DNA from: Altererythrobacter sp. H2
GTDB lineage: Bacteria > Pseudomonadota > Alphaproteobacteria > Sphingomonadales > Sphingomonadaceae
Assembly (NCBI RefSeq): GCF_035319885.1
Contig: NZ_CP141285.1
Coordinates: 1,302,001-1,366,000 of the forward strand
Length of the DNA: 64,000 bases
Direction: 5' to 3'
Shown here: one piece after another, positions 35,086 through 43,900 of the stretch
Numbering within the stretch: position 1 is the first letter of the stretch
Layout: the number at the start of each line of letters is the position of its first letter
Notes under the pieces: generated by a model
What the model was told of the DNA's origin: nothing
Database searches by the model: none
Seen by the model: the letters and a program-made list of their open reading frames with translations, nothing else
Translations under genes and position numbers: made by a program

Positions 35086-35844
35086 TCAGGCGTTTCGCGC
35101 CATCAGCCCGCCGTCGACCGGGATCACTGCACCGGTGATATAGCTAGCGGCGGGGAGCACCAGCGACAGGGTTATGTGGGCCACTTCCTCCGGCTCGCCG
35201 TAGCGGCGCAGCGCGGTGCGGCGTTTGGCGAAGATGGTCTTGTGCTCGTCCGGCACCTTGTCGGTCATCGCCGTGCGGATCGGGCCGGGGCAGATGCAGT
35301 TGACGGTGATGCCCTCGGGGCCAAGGTCGACCGCAAGCCCGCGGGTGAGGCCGGTCACGCCGGTCTTGGCCGCGACATAGGGCGTGTCGCCGGGTGTGGC
35401 ACCCAGCCCTTCGGTGCTGGCGATGTTGACGATCCTCGGCGCATCGCTCTGCCGCAGCCACGGCAGCGCGGCGCGGACCATGCGCTGGTGCGCGGTCAGC
35501 ATCACCGCCACCGCGCGGTGCCACACATCCTCGTAGGCTTCGTCGTCGAGCCCGCAGAAGCTGGAGACGCCCGCGTTGTTGACGAGGATGTCGATCCGGC
35601 CGAAGTCGGCAGCGATCTGTGCCACCACCCGTGCGATCATGTCTTTGTCCGCCACGTCGAGCGCGTAGGCGCGGGCGTTCGCGCCGCACTCCGCCGCAAC
35701 CGCTTCGCACGCGGCAAGGTCGAGGTCGGTCACCGCGACCTGTGCTCCTTCTGACGCAAACAATTTTGCGGTTGCGCGGCCCATTCCGCTGGCGGCCCCG
35801 GTGACAATCGCGATGCGGCCCGCGATGGAGCGACTCTGGTTCAT
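35086..35844 (-). CDS. Short-chain dehydrogenase/reductase
   Basis: A 252-residue classical SDR. Cofactor loop TGAASGMGRA at residues 15-24, NNAG, the catalytic Ser in NIASTEG and YVAAK (Tyr and Lys), and C-terminal PVDGG. Asp at the end of strand 2 (VTDLDL) suggests NAD preference. It is convergent with rimK (6 nt between stops). The alcohol substrate cannot be read from sequence. Confidence 0.88.
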   Translation of the reverse strand: MNQSRSIAGRIAIVTGAASGMGRATAKLFASEGAQVAVTDLDLAACEAVAAECGANARAYALDVADKDMIARVVAQIAADFGRIDILVNNAGVSSFCGLDDEAYEDVWHRAVAVMLTAHQRMVRAALPWLRQSDAPRIVNIASTEGLGATPGDTPYVAAKTGVTGLTRGLAVDLGPEGITVNCICPGPIRTAMTDKVPDEHKTIFAKRRTALRRYGEPEEVAHITLSLVLPAASYITGAVIPVDGGLMARNA

Positions 35845-35871
35845 GGCTGATCCCCCTTCAGGGATCGCTTA

Positions 35872-37311
35872 TCACCGGAACGGTGGCTCGTTGAAAGCGC
35901 GCAGTTTGCGGCTGTGCAGGCGGGCGCCTTCCTCGCGCAGCAGGCGGCAGGCGGTGACGCCGATCCGCAAGTGCGCGGCGATGGCTTCCTCGTAGAACTT
36001 GTTGGCCTGCCCCGGGAGCTTGATCTCGCCGTGGAGCGGCTTGTCGCTGACGCACAGCAGGGTGCCGTAGGGAACGCGGAAGCGATAGCCCTGCGCGGCG
36101 ATGGTGGCGCTTTCCATGTCGATCCCGACCGCGCGGCTCAGGCTGAGGCGGCGGGCGGACTGGGTGTAGCGCAGTTCCCAGTTGCGATCATCGGTGGTGA
36201 CGACCGTGCCGGTCCGCATCCGCTTTTTCAGGTCACTGCCATGCTCGCCCGAAACTTCCTCGGCCGCTTGGGCCAGCGCCTGCTGCACTTCGGCAATGGC
36301 GGGAAGGGGGATCTCCGGCGGCAGGACCGGGTCGAGGACGTGGTCGTCGCGCAGGTAGGCGTGGGCCAGCACATAGTCGCCGATCTTCTGCGTCGGACGC
36401 AGGCCTCCGCAGTGGCCGATCATCAGCCACGCCTCCGGCCGCAGCACCGCCAGGTGGTCACAGATGGTCTTGGCGTTGGAGGGGCCCACTCCGATGTTGA
36501 CCAGCGTGATCCCGCCGCGCCCTTCGCCCACCAGATGGTAGGCGGGCATCTGGTGGCGCCGCCAAGCGGTGTCGGACAGCTGCTCGCGCGCGTTTTCGAG
36601 CGGCTCGGTCAGATACAGCCCCCCGGCCCCGGCCAGGGCGGTGCAGCCGTTCTTTCCCAGCTGCGATCCGGCCCAGTCCACGAATTCATCGACATAGCGG
36701 TGATAGTTGGTGAACAGGATGAAGCGCTGGAAGTCTTCCGGGCGGGTGCCGGTATAATGCGCCAGGCGGGCAAGGCTGAAATCGGTCCGCAGCCCGTCAA
36801 ACAGGGATAGCGGGATCGAGTCGCCCGGATCGTCGAGCTCGATGCCGTCGGCCAGTTCGTCACCGATGTCCGCCAGCTCGGTGGCAGGGAAGTGGCGGGC
36901 GATCTCGTTCGGGCTGATCCCGGCCAATTCCGCTCCGGCTTCGCCATCGAGAACGTAAGGGAAGGGAATCTCCTGCCGCGAGACGCGCACGGCGATCTCC
37001 ACCTCGTAATCGCTGCAGATCAGATACAGCTGCTCTCGCAGGTAATCGGCGAACAGAGCCGGGCGGGTCACCGTTGTGGCATAGACGCCGGGAGCATTGA
37101 GCCTGCCGAAGGCGCGGCTGCGGTCGTCAGGCTGCGCGCCACCGGCGAAGGTCAGAACCAGTTCGGGGTAGGCATAGCTGCCGTCATGGCGCCGCTCGGG
37201 CGGGGGCAGGGTGCCGTCACGCCCGAAGGCGATCACATCATTGCGCAGGCGTTCGACGGAAGCGGCGTGCAGCGCCTGCAGCTGCCTGATTGCGTTCTCT
37301 ACGGTTTCCAT
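35872..37311 (-). CDS. amn: AMP nucleosidase
   Basis: A 479-residue enzyme hydrolysing AMP to adenine and ribose 5-phosphate. The N-terminal AMN domain (residues about 1-170, PGVYATTVTRPALFADYLREQL) is followed by a nucleoside-phosphorylase-like domain: GEGRGGITLVNIGVGPSNAKTICDHLAVLRPEAWLMIGHCGGL, VGIDMESATIAAQGYRFRVPYGTLLCVSDKPLHGEIKLPG. ATG 37311 gives METVENAIRQL; TTG 37320 is a further in-frame option, but no ribosome binding site is evident. The terminator of the rplI operon lies just upstream. Confidence 0.93.
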   Translation of the reverse strand: METVENAIRQLQALHAASVERLRNDVIAFGRDGTLPPPERRHDGSYAYPELVLTFAGGAQPDDRSRAFGRLNAPGVYATTVTRPALFADYLREQLYLICSDYEVEIAVRVSRQEIPFPYVLDGEAGAELAGISPNEIARHFPATELADIGDELADGIELDDPGDSIPLSLFDGLRTDFSLARLAHYTGTRPEDFQRFILFTNYHRYVDEFVDWAGSQLGKNGCTALAGAGGLYLTEPLENAREQLSDTAWRRHQMPAYHLVGEGRGGITLVNIGVGPSNAKTICDHLAVLRPEAWLMIGHCGGLRPTQKIGDYVLAHAYLRDDHVLDPVLPPEIPLPAIAEVQQALAQAAEEVSGEHGSDLKKRMRTGTVVTTDDRNWELRYTQSARRLSLSRAVGIDMESATIAAQGYRFRVPYGTLLCVSDKPLHGEIKLPGQANKFYEEAIAAHLRIGVTACRLLREEGARLHSRKLRAFNEPPFR

Positions 37312-37351
37312 CGCAAGCAACTAGCGCGGTATTGCGACAAATCAAGCGCCC

Positions 37352-37390
37352 ACGAAAAAGGGCGCGACCGGCTGGCCGCGCCCTTTTCGT
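37352..37390 (-). terminator. Terminator of rpsF-rpsR-rplI
   Basis: On the minus strand: ACGAAAAGGGCGCG, a 10-nt loop, CGCGCCCTTTTTCGT. The GC core is 7 perfect bp, flanked by A/T pairs, so it is T-tailed on both strands. It lies 32 nt past the rplI stop. Confidence 0.85.
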
Positions 37391-37422
37391 GTTCTGACCA
37401 GGGCAGTGATGCCCCGGAACAA

Positions 37423-38034
37423 TCAGTCTTCGTCGCCTGCGCGCTCTTCCATCAGCTCGGCCGGGATTTCGCCCGGTTCGAGGCTGGTGTCGATGCGGGT
37501 CGCTTCGGCCTGCTCTTCAATGTCGCGCTGTTCGTCAGCGAACATCTGGGCCAGCACGTCAACGCCCTGGCTCTGCAGTTCGGCTTCGTCGTCCGAGCGG
37601 GCGACATTGGCCTTGACCAGCACGTGGACTTCCGGGTGCAGGGCCACGGTCACATCATGCATGCCGATGTTCTTGATCGGCTGGCCGAGGATGACCTGAC
37701 GCTTGTCGACAGTATGACCCTGGGCAGCGAGGCCGGCCACGATGTCGCGCACGCTGACCGAGCCGTAGAGCTGGCCGGCGTTGGAGGCGGCGCGGATCAG
37801 CACCACTTCGGCCCCGGCAACCTTGTCGCCCTGGGCTTCGGCTTCGACGCGCTTGTCGGCGTTTTCCTTTTCCAGCCGCTCGCGGTTGGCTTCGAACACC
37901 TTCTTGTTGGCGGCGTTGGCGCGCAGCGCCTTCTTCTGCGGCAGCAGGAAGTTGCGGGCGTAGCCGTCCTTCACGGTGACCACGTCACCGATGCTGCCGA
38001 GCTTCTCGATCCGTTCGAGGAGGATGATATCCAT
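37423..38034 (-). CDS. rplI: 50S ribosomal protein L9 with acidic C-terminal extension
   Basis: A 203-residue L9. The N-terminal domain ([39 protein letters not shown]) and long connecting helix lead to a C-terminal RNA-binding domain ([44 protein letters not shown]). About 50 extra residues beyond the usual 149 form an acidic tail ending in AGDED, common in alphaproteobacteria. Third gene of rpsF-rpsR-rplI, 14 nt after rpsR. Confidence 0.97.
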   Translation of the reverse strand: MDIILLERIEKLGSIGDVVTVKDGYARNFLLPQKKALRANAANKKVFEANRERLEKENADKRVEAEAQGDKVAGAEVVLIRAASNAGQLYGSVSVRDIVAGLAAQGHTVDKRQVILGQPIKNIGMHDVTVALHPEVHVLVKANVARSDDEAELQSQGVDVLAQMFADEQRDIEEQAEATRIDTSLEPGEIPAELMEERAGDED

Positions 38035-38048
38035 GGGTTCTGCTCCCC

Positions 38049-38273
38049 TTACTTCACGAGGTACGGAAGCAGCCCGATCTGGCGGGCACGCTTGATCGCC
38101 TGGGCGAGTTCGCGTTGCTTCTTGGCGCTGACGGCGGTGATGCGGCTAGGCACGATCTTGCCACGTTCGGACATGAAGCCCTGCAGCAGGCGCACGTCCT
38201 TGTAGTCGATCTTGGGCGCATCCTTGGCCTGGAACGGGCAGGACTTGCGGCGGCGGAAAAACGGGCGGGCCAT
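38049..38273 (-). CDS. rpsR: 30S ribosomal protein S18
   Basis: A 74-residue S18 that pairs with S6 on the platform. Contains [13 protein letters not shown] at the N-terminus, [50 protein letters not shown]. The start ATG 38273 overlaps the rpsF stop (TGATG); GGAG of its ribosome binding site is formed by the last Gly-Glu codons of rpsF, so the two are coupled. Confidence 0.97.
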   Translation of the reverse strand: MARPFFRRRKSCPFQAKDAPKIDYKDVRLLQGFMSERGKIVPSRITAVSAKKQRELAQAIKRARQIGLLPYLVK

Positions 38274-38635
38274 CAGAACTCTCCTCCGCGGTCACGGCGC
38301 TTCTTGTCACGATCCTGCTTGCGCATCATGACCGACGGGCCTTCTTCATGCTCGTCGACGCGGACAGTGATGTAGCGGATCACGTCTTCGTTGATGCGCG
38401 TCTGGCGCTCAAGCTCGGCGACCACGGAACCCGGGCCTTCGATGTTGAGCAGCACGAAATGCGCCTTGCGGTTGCGATCGATCTTGTAGGCGAGGGACTT
38501 GAGGCCCCAGGTCTCGGTCTTGGTGACCTTGCCGTTGTTCGATTCGATGATTTCGGTGGCCTGAGCCGCCAGCGCATCGACCTGAGCCTGGCTCAGATCC
38601 TGACGCGCGAGAAAAACATGCTCGTACAGAGCCAT
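38273..38635 (-). CDS. rpsF: 30S ribosomal protein S6
   Basis: A 120-residue S6: [47 protein letters not shown] and [26 protein letters not shown]. The C-terminus is basic ([17 protein letters not shown]) and lacks the terminal Glu pair of E. coli S6 that RimK extends. AAGGAA is about 9 nt before ATG 38635. An open frame continues upstream to 39826 but crosses the divergent DUF808 gene and is rejected. Confidence 0.97.
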   Translation of the reverse strand: MALYEHVFLARQDLSQAQVDALAAQATEIIESNNGKVTKTETWGLKSLAYKIDRNRKAHFVLLNIEGPGSVVAELERQTRINEDVIRYITVRVDEHEEGPSVMMRKQDRDKKRRDRGGEF

Positions 38636-38674
38636 GCGTCCCGTTCCTTTCACTACCTGCCGATCGCTGGCATG

Positions 38675-38693
38675 CCCCGCGCGGATCGCGGGG
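38675..38693 (-). promoter_or_regulatory. Hairpin in the rpsF leader
   Basis: A 7-bp perfect stem CCCCGCG/CGCGGGG with a 5-nt loop, 40 nt upstream of rpsF in the 231-nt region shared with the divergent DUF808 gene. S6:S18 autoregulation through leader RNA is known in other bacteria, but I do not see a clear copy of the known binding motif, so the role is speculative. The rest of the region (38694-38866) shows nothing else. Confidence 0.35.
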
Positions 38694-38866
38694 AGCCCCT
38701 CCGGCTTTCTTCGAAATTTCGCTGCCTGAGGCATGGCCAAGGGCAGGGAAGCGGCGCGCATACAGGATTTTGCCCCGATTGCAAGGCGAACGGGGCTTGC
38801 GGGAACCGCAGAACGCCTTACGCGTCGCGGTGCTACTGGAACAACCACCTCGGGAACCCCCTTTCG

Positions 38867-39829
38867 ATGCCAACCGGCCTGGTCGCCCTGCTCGACGACA
38901 TATCCGTTATTGCCCGCGCTGCGGCCGCCTCGATTGACGATGTCAGCATCGCCGCCGGCAAGGCCGGGACCAAGGCCGCCGGGGTGGTAATCGATGACGC
39001 TGCGGTCACGCCGTCCTATGTCACGGGTCTTTCTCCGTCCCGCGAACTGCCGATCATCTGGCAGATCGCCAAGGGGAGCTTCAAGAACAAGCTGATAATC
39101 CTGCTCCCCGCGGCCCTGCTGCTGAGCGAGTTCCTGCCCTGGATGATCATCCCGATCCTGATGCTGGGCGGCGCCTACCTGTGTTATGAAGGCGCGGAAA
39201 AGGTGATCGAGAAGCTTGGCGGTGCCAAGCACGGCAAGACGCTGGAGGATGTGATCGAGGACCCGGTCGCGTTCGAGAAGCAGCGCATCGGCGGGGCGAT
39301 CCGCACCGACCTGATCCTGTCCGCCGAAATCATGGCCATCGCCCTGTCGGAAGTGGCCGACGAGACGCTGGTCACGCGCGGGGCGGTGCTGGCGGTGGTC
39401 GGCATTGCCATCACCGTGGTGGTCTATGGCGCGGTGGCGCTGATCGTGAAGATGGACGATGTCGGGCTGCACCTGACCCGGCGCGGGGATGGCGGCTCGC
39501 AGGCCATCGGGCGCGGGCTGCTCTATGCCATGCCGAAAGTGCTCACCATCCTGTCGGTGGTCGGCACGGTGGCCATGCTGTGGGTCGGGGGCGGCATCAT
39601 CCTGCACGGCCTGCACGAACTGGGCATCCACGGCCCGTCCGACATCGCCCACGGCATCGAACAGACGGTTGCGGCTGCCACCGGCGGGCTGGGCGGGGTG
39701 CTGGGCTGGCTGACCTACGCGGTTCTCTCCGGCCTGGTGGGGCTGGGGCTGGGCGCCCTGATTGTTTTCGTAATCCACAAGGTGCTGAAGATCGGCCACG
39801 GCGAAGGCGAAGCCGAAGGAGCGCACTGA
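38867..39829 (+). CDS. DUF808 family membrane protein (YedI-like)
   Basis: A 320-residue inner-membrane protein. Begins [27 protein letters not shown], typical of DUF808; membrane segments near residues 78-106 ([31 protein letters not shown]), 166-190 and in the C-terminal third ([28 protein letters not shown], then a last pair). [30 protein letters not shown] is the family core. Function unknown. The ATG at 38867 is the family start; the frame upstream lies over the rpsF leader. Confidence 0.88.
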   Translation: MPTGLVALLDDISVIARAAAASIDDVSIAAGKAGTKAAGVVIDDAAVTPSYVTGLSPSRELPIIWQIAKGSFKNKLIILLPAALLLSEFLPWMIIPILMLGGAYLCYEGAEKVIEKLGGAKHGKTLEDVIEDPVAFEKQRIGGAIRTDLILSAEIMAIALSEVADETLVTRGAVLAVVGIAITVVVYGAVALIVKMDDVGLHLTRRGDGGSQAIGRGLLYAMPKVLTILSVVGTVAMLWVGGGIILHGLHELGIHGPSDIAHGIEQTVAAATGGLGGVLGWLTYAVLSGLVGLGLGALIVFVIHKVLKIGHGEGEAEGAH

Positions 39830-39834
39830 GCCCC

Positions 39835-40491
39835 ATGCACGACCAGCCGGATAAGCCCGTTCTCCACACCTGCGCCCGTTCGCGCGGGCTTCGCGCCACC
39901 TGGGCCGCCGAGGAAGCGGGCGTCGATATCGACCTGCGCATTCTGCCGTTCCCGCCGCGCTACCTCGCGCCCGAGTACATGGCGCTCAACCCGCTCGGCA
40001 CCGTGCCGCTGCTGGTGGACGGCGAGACCCGGCTGACCGAGAGCTGCGCCATTGCCCACTACCTCGCCACCCGCGATGGCTACACTGCACTGGCGGTGGC
40101 GCCGGGCGAGCGCGACTACGGCGAATACTGCGACTATACCTACCACGCCGACGCCACGATCACCTTCCCGCAGACCGTCTACATGCGCTTCTGCCTGTTC
40201 GAGAAAGACAAGGGCTTGCAGGAGGCAGGCCACGCCTACGCCAAATGGTTCCACAAGCGGCTGGTGAAGGTCGAGCAGCGGCTTGTGGGCCAGGAGTTCC
40301 TGTGCGCCGACCGGTTCACGGTGGCGGACATCTGTGTCGGCTACGCGCTTATCCTGGCCGAGAGCGTGGGGCTGGACGATGGCGTGCCCGACAGACTCAA
40401 GGCCTACCGCGCGCGGCTGACCCAGCGACCGGCATTCCAGCGAGCGGTTGCGCGCGAGGAGGCGGGGATGGCGGCTTTGGCTCCGCAATGA
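39835..40491 (+). CDS. Glutathione S-transferase-like protein
   Basis: A 218-residue GST. The thioredoxin-like N-terminal domain ends [27 protein letters not shown] (cis-Pro and Glu-Ser glutathione contact); the C-terminal helical domain contains [24 protein letters not shown] with the structural Asp. The first residues ([15 protein letters not shown]) lack an obvious catalytic Cys/Tyr but have Ser in RSRG. Lies 5 nt after the DUF808 gene, so probably cotranscribed. Substrate unknown. Confidence 0.87.
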   Translation: MHDQPDKPVLHTCARSRGLRATWAAEEAGVDIDLRILPFPPRYLAPEYMALNPLGTVPLLVDGETRLTESCAIAHYLATRDGYTALAVAPGERDYGEYCDYTYHADATITFPQTVYMRFCLFEKDKGLQEAGHAYAKWFHKRLVKVEQRLVGQEFLCADRFTVADICVGYALILAESVGLDDGVPDRLKAYRARLTQRPAFQRAVAREEAGMAALAPQ

Positions 40492-40525
40492 CGCCCTTGG
40501 AACTCGGGGGTTGGCCGATCCCGCT

Positions 40526-40547
40526 CCCCTTCTATCAAGGGAAGGGG
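40526..40547. repeat. Hairpin between convergent genes (REP-like fragment)
   Basis: CCCCTTC at 40526-40532 pairs perfectly with GAAGGGG at 40541-40547. It lies between the convergent GST and acyl-CoA ligase genes. It lacks a T-tract and resembles half of the CCCCTTC/GAAGGGG core seen in the trmD element, so it may be a decayed REP unit also serving as a transcriptional barrier. Confidence 0.45.
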
Positions 40548-40549
40548 CA

Positions 40550-42079
40550 TTACGCCGCCTGATCCGGCGTCACTGGCCGCGCCGACAGTTCCCGCCGCTG
40601 CAGCTTGCCGATCGGATCGCGCGGCAGTGTGTCGACGAATTCGATGTAGCGCGGGCGTTTGTACCCCGCGATCCGGCCCTTGAAGCGGGCGGTGATTTCC
40701 TCGCGGGTCAGCGCCATTCCCGGTTTCAGCACCACGAAAGCCTTGACCGCTTCACCCCACTGCCTGTCGGGAACGCCGCAGCAGCCGGCGTCTGCCACCT
40801 CGGGCATCTCGGCGAACACCGCATCGACCTCCGCCGGATAGACGTTCTCGCCGCCGGTCTTGATCAGCTCCTTGGCCCGCCCGAGCAGGTAGCCCAATCC
40901 GCGTTCGTCCATCGTGCCAAGATCGCCGGTGCGCAGCCAGCCATGGCCGAGCGCCGCCTCGGTCGCTTCCGGATTGCGCCAGTAGCCGAGCATGACCGCC
41001 GGGCTGCGCAGGGCGATCTCGCCTTCCTCGCCCGGTTGCAGGCGGTTTCCTTCGGGATCGAGGATGCACATTTCGATATGCGCCATCGGCCAGCCGATCG
41101 AGCGCGGGTGATCGAGCATCTCGGGGTAGTCGATCGCGGTGGCAAAGCCGCAGATCTCGGTCTGGCCGTAGCCGCCGACCACCCGAGCATCCCAGTCGCG
41201 CTCGATAAAGTCGTAAATCGACGGGCGCATTCCCGCACCGCCGGTGTAGTCGACCAGCGGCATCACGCCGCCCCGCACTGGCTCCATCGCCTGCCACGCG
41301 AAGCAGATCGTGGGAAAGGCGCTGGTGGTGGTGCAGGCCTCGCGGTGGAGCAGGTCCAGGATCGCGGCGCTGTCATCGTCGCGCCCGGCGAATACCATGG
41401 CGCCGCCGCACGCCAGCATGGCGGCAACCTGCTGCATTCCGACCACATGGAACAGCGGGTTAACCGAGAGCAGGCGGGTGTCCTTGCCCCAACTCCTTCG
41501 CAAGGCCATCGCGATGGCGGCCGTGGCAACCGCGGTGCCCGATTGCAGGCAGCCCTTGGGCTTGCCGGTCGTGCCGCTGGTGTACATCATGTAGAGCGGG
41601 CGGTCCGGGTCGAGGGCGGGCATGGGTCGGGCGGGCTGCTCGGCCGAGACGATCGCTTCGAAAGCGCCCTGCGGGTCATGCCCCTCATCGACGATGATCA
41701 GCGCGCCGGTTTCGCTTTCCGCCAGCAGCGGCGCGAAACGCGGGTTGGCGAAAGTCATCGCGACCTCGGCATTGCCCATGATCCAGCCGATCTCGCCCGG
41801 CGCGAGCCGCCAGTTGAGCAGAACCGCAATTGCCCCGATCCGGCCGCAGGCGAGCAGCGTGGTGACGAACGGCGCGCCGTCGGTCAGCAGCAGGGCCACC
41901 CGGTCACCCGGGCCGATCCCGCGAGCCAGCAGCCATTGCGCCATCCGCCCGGTCCGCTGGTCCAGCTCTGTCCAGGTGAGACGTTGATGCCCGTCAATGC
42001 TGGCCTCGCGCGCCGCATAGATCGCGGCATTCGCTTTCAGCAGGGTGTCGAGCGAAAAATCGCGGGCGGGCATCGGCAT
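40550..42079 (-). CDS. Acyl-CoA synthetase (AMP-forming, class I adenylate-forming)
   Basis: A 509-residue ANL-family ligase. AMP-binding motif MYTSGTTGKPKGC near residues 165-177, GYGQTEI (A5), GWLRTGDLGTMDERG (A7/A8), RAKELIKTGGENVYPAEVDAV hinge and PRDPIGKLQRREL with the catalytic Lys near the C-terminus. Activates a carboxylate as an acyl-AMP, then thioesterifies CoA. Chain length or aromatic preference cannot be fixed by reading. It is convergent with the GST gene. Confidence 0.9.
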   Translation of the reverse strand: MPMPARDFSLDTLLKANAAIYAAREASIDGHQRLTWTELDQRTGRMAQWLLARGIGPGDRVALLLTDGAPFVTTLLACGRIGAIAVLLNWRLAPGEIGWIMGNAEVAMTFANPRFAPLLAESETGALIIVDEGHDPQGAFEAIVSAEQPARPMPALDPDRPLYMMYTSGTTGKPKGCLQSGTAVATAAIAMALRRSWGKDTRLLSVNPLFHVVGMQQVAAMLACGGAMVFAGRDDDSAAILDLLHREACTTTSAFPTICFAWQAMEPVRGGVMPLVDYTGGAGMRPSIYDFIERDWDARVVGGYGQTEICGFATAIDYPEMLDHPRSIGWPMAHIEMCILDPEGNRLQPGEEGEIALRSPAVMLGYWRNPEATEAALGHGWLRTGDLGTMDERGLGYLLGRAKELIKTGGENVYPAEVDAVFAEMPEVADAGCCGVPDRQWGEAVKAFVVLKPGMALTREEITARFKGRIAGYKRPRYIEFVDTLPRDPIGKLQRRELSARPVTPDQAA

Positions 42080-42144
42080 CCTCCTTGATCAGGCGGGATA
42101 GGATGGGCCGGGCGGGGCCGCCATTGCCATTTTTCGCGGGGGCC

Positions 42145-42423
42145 TCAGCCCGCTTCGGTCTTCAGGTCCAGCCCGCACTGGCTGCAGGTCCGGTTGGGCC
42201 AGGGCAGGGCGATCCGCCGCCTTACGAACAAATTGCTGCCGCAGCGCGGGCAAGCGAAGCGCGCAAGGCGGCGGTTTGCTGCGAACAGCACCAGGGCGGT
42301 TATCGCGAAGGGCAGGATGCTGTGGCCGAAACTGCGTTCGAAGAAGATCGTCGCGATCACCCCGAAGGCGGTGATTCCAAGCAGTAGCCGCACATGGGCC
42401 ATGGCGGCGCGGTAAACCGTCAC
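42145..42423 (-). CDS. Small membrane zinc-ribbon protein
   Basis: A 92-residue protein with two N-terminal helices (VRLLLGITAFGVIATIFF; ILPFAITALVLFAANRRL) and a cytoplasmic zinc ribbon made from CPRCGSN and CSQCGLD (two CxxC). GTG 42423 overlaps the end of the Mur ligase gene by 4 nt; an ATG seven codons later is an alternative. Function unknown; cotranscribed with the Mur ligase gene. Confidence 0.7.
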   Translation of the reverse strand: MTVYRAAMAHVRLLLGITAFGVIATIFFERSFGHSILPFAITALVLFAANRRLARFACPRCGSNLFVRRRIALPWPNRTCSQCGLDLKTEAG

Positions 42424-43847
42424 GGCAGGCGGTGGAGAATGTCGCGAGCGAAGGTCGTGAGCGTATCGTCACGTGCGCCCATCACCACGATCCGGTCACC
42501 CGGGCGGGCCAGTTCGGCGATCCGCGTGCCGCAGTCCGCCCGGTCGGGGATATGTTCGGCCCTGCCGCCCGCGGCCGTGATCAGACCGGTAATCCGCCCG
42601 GTCCCCTCGCTGCGGTCCACCGTTCCGCCGAAATAGACCGGATCGCACATCACGGTCACGTCGTCGGCACTGAGTTCGCGGGCGAAGGTTTCCGCCAGCT
42701 CCGCGCCCATCTGGCGCAAGGGGCCGTAGCCATGGGGCTGGAAAAAGGCGATCACCCGGCCCGGATGCGCCTTCAGCGTGCGCAAGGTGGCGGCGCACTT
42801 TTCCGGGTTGTGGCCGAAATCGTCGATCACGGTCACACCGGAAGGGCTGGTGCCGACAATGTCGAACCGGCGGGCCAGCCCGGCGAACGATGCCAGTGCT
42901 TCCACCGCTAGTGCAACCGGCACCCCGGCGCAGGCTGCCCCGGCAATCGCCGCGAGCGCATTGGCGAGGTTGTGGCGGCCGGGCATGGCCAGCACCAGCG
43001 GGTGCTCGCTGCCGTCGTGCCGGTCCATCACGGTAGCCGCCTGGCGCACCGGGCTTTCCGCCATGCTGCCCGGCTTGATCCCGATCTGCGCTTTTTCCTG
43101 ATCAATCCCGAAGGTGATGACCTGCTGCGCACGGGGGAGCAGGGCGAGCGCCTCCGCATCATCCGCATTGATCGCCGCGATCCGGCTGCGGGCGAGGTAA
43201 TCGCCGAACAGCACGCGCAGTTCGTCCATGCTTTTGTGATCGAGACTGACGTTGAGCAGCACGCCCACGGCCGGGCGGTAGAGCGCGATCGAACCATCGC
43301 TCTCGTCCACTTCGCTGACATAGATGCTGCGCGAGCCGACCACGGCGCTGGCAATCGGGCGTTCGGGCGTGACGAAGTTCTTCATCACTGCGCCGTTCAT
43401 GATCGTCGGCTCCCGGCCGGCGACCCGCATGATCCAGCCCAGCATCCCGGTGACGGTCGATTTGCCGCTGGTCCCGGCAATGGCGATTCCGGCCCCGCTG
43501 GTGTTGAAAAGGATCGAATTGAGCTCCGCCCGGGTCAGGCGCAGGCAGCCCAGCTCCTTCGCCCGGACCATTTCCGGCACAGTGTCTTCGACCGCAGCCG
43601 AGGCGACCAGCACCTGGTCTTTCGACACGATCCCGCTGCCATCCTGCGGGAACAGCGCGAAGCCCTGCGCCTCGAGCGCGGCGAATTTCTCCGGCGTGCG
43701 GCCCTGGTCGCGACTGCGGTCGGAGCCTGCCACGGATGCCCCACGCCCCTGCACGATCTGGGCGAGCGGGAGCATCCCGGAACCGCCGATGCCGCAGAAA
43801 AAGAACGGGCGGGTGAAAAGTTCGTCAGGAGTGGGGAAATCGCTCAT
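42420..43847 (-). CDS. mpl: Mur ligase family protein, Mpl/MurC-like
   Basis: A 475-residue three-domain Mur ligase. N-terminal FFFCGIGGSGMLPLAQI is MurC/Mpl-type; the central ATPase has GTSGKSTVT (P-loop) near residues 110-118 and SEVDESDGS; the C-terminal domain has GRHNLANALAAIAGA, IDDFGHNPEKCAATL and FFQPHGYGPLRQM. The divergent neighbour is an LD-carboxypeptidase, so attachment of recycled peptide to UDP-MurNAc (Mpl) is favoured over de novo MurC, which normally sits in the dcw cluster. ATG 43847 is chosen; a further upstream start overlaps the neighbour's leader. Confidence 0.82.
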   Translation of the reverse strand: MSDFPTPDELFTRPFFFCGIGGSGMLPLAQIVQGRGASVAGSDRSRDQGRTPEKFAALEAQGFALFPQDGSGIVSKDQVLVASAAVEDTVPEMVRAKELGCLRLTRAELNSILFNTSGAGIAIAGTSGKSTVTGMLGWIMRVAGREPTIMNGAVMKNFVTPERPIASAVVGSRSIYVSEVDESDGSIALYRPAVGVLLNVSLDHKSMDELRVLFGDYLARSRIAAINADDAEALALLPRAQQVITFGIDQEKAQIGIKPGSMAESPVRQAATVMDRHDGSEHPLVLAMPGRHNLANALAAIAGAACAGVPVALAVEALASFAGLARRFDIVGTSPSGVTVIDDFGHNPEKCAATLRTLKAHPGRVIAFFQPHGYGPLRQMGAELAETFARELSADDVTVMCDPVYFGGTVDRSEGTGRITGLITAAGGRAEHIPDRADCGTRIAELARPGDRIVVMGARDDTLTTFARDILHRLP

Positions 43848-43900
43848 TGCACCATCGCTATGCAGTTGTGCGCGGCAACACAAGCGGGCTAGCTGGCCGG

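Noticed and set aside
38636-39826. Long minus-strand extension of rpsF
   Set aside because: The extension crosses the divergent DUF808 gene; S6 begins at 38635 with a good ribosome binding site and standard N-terminus.
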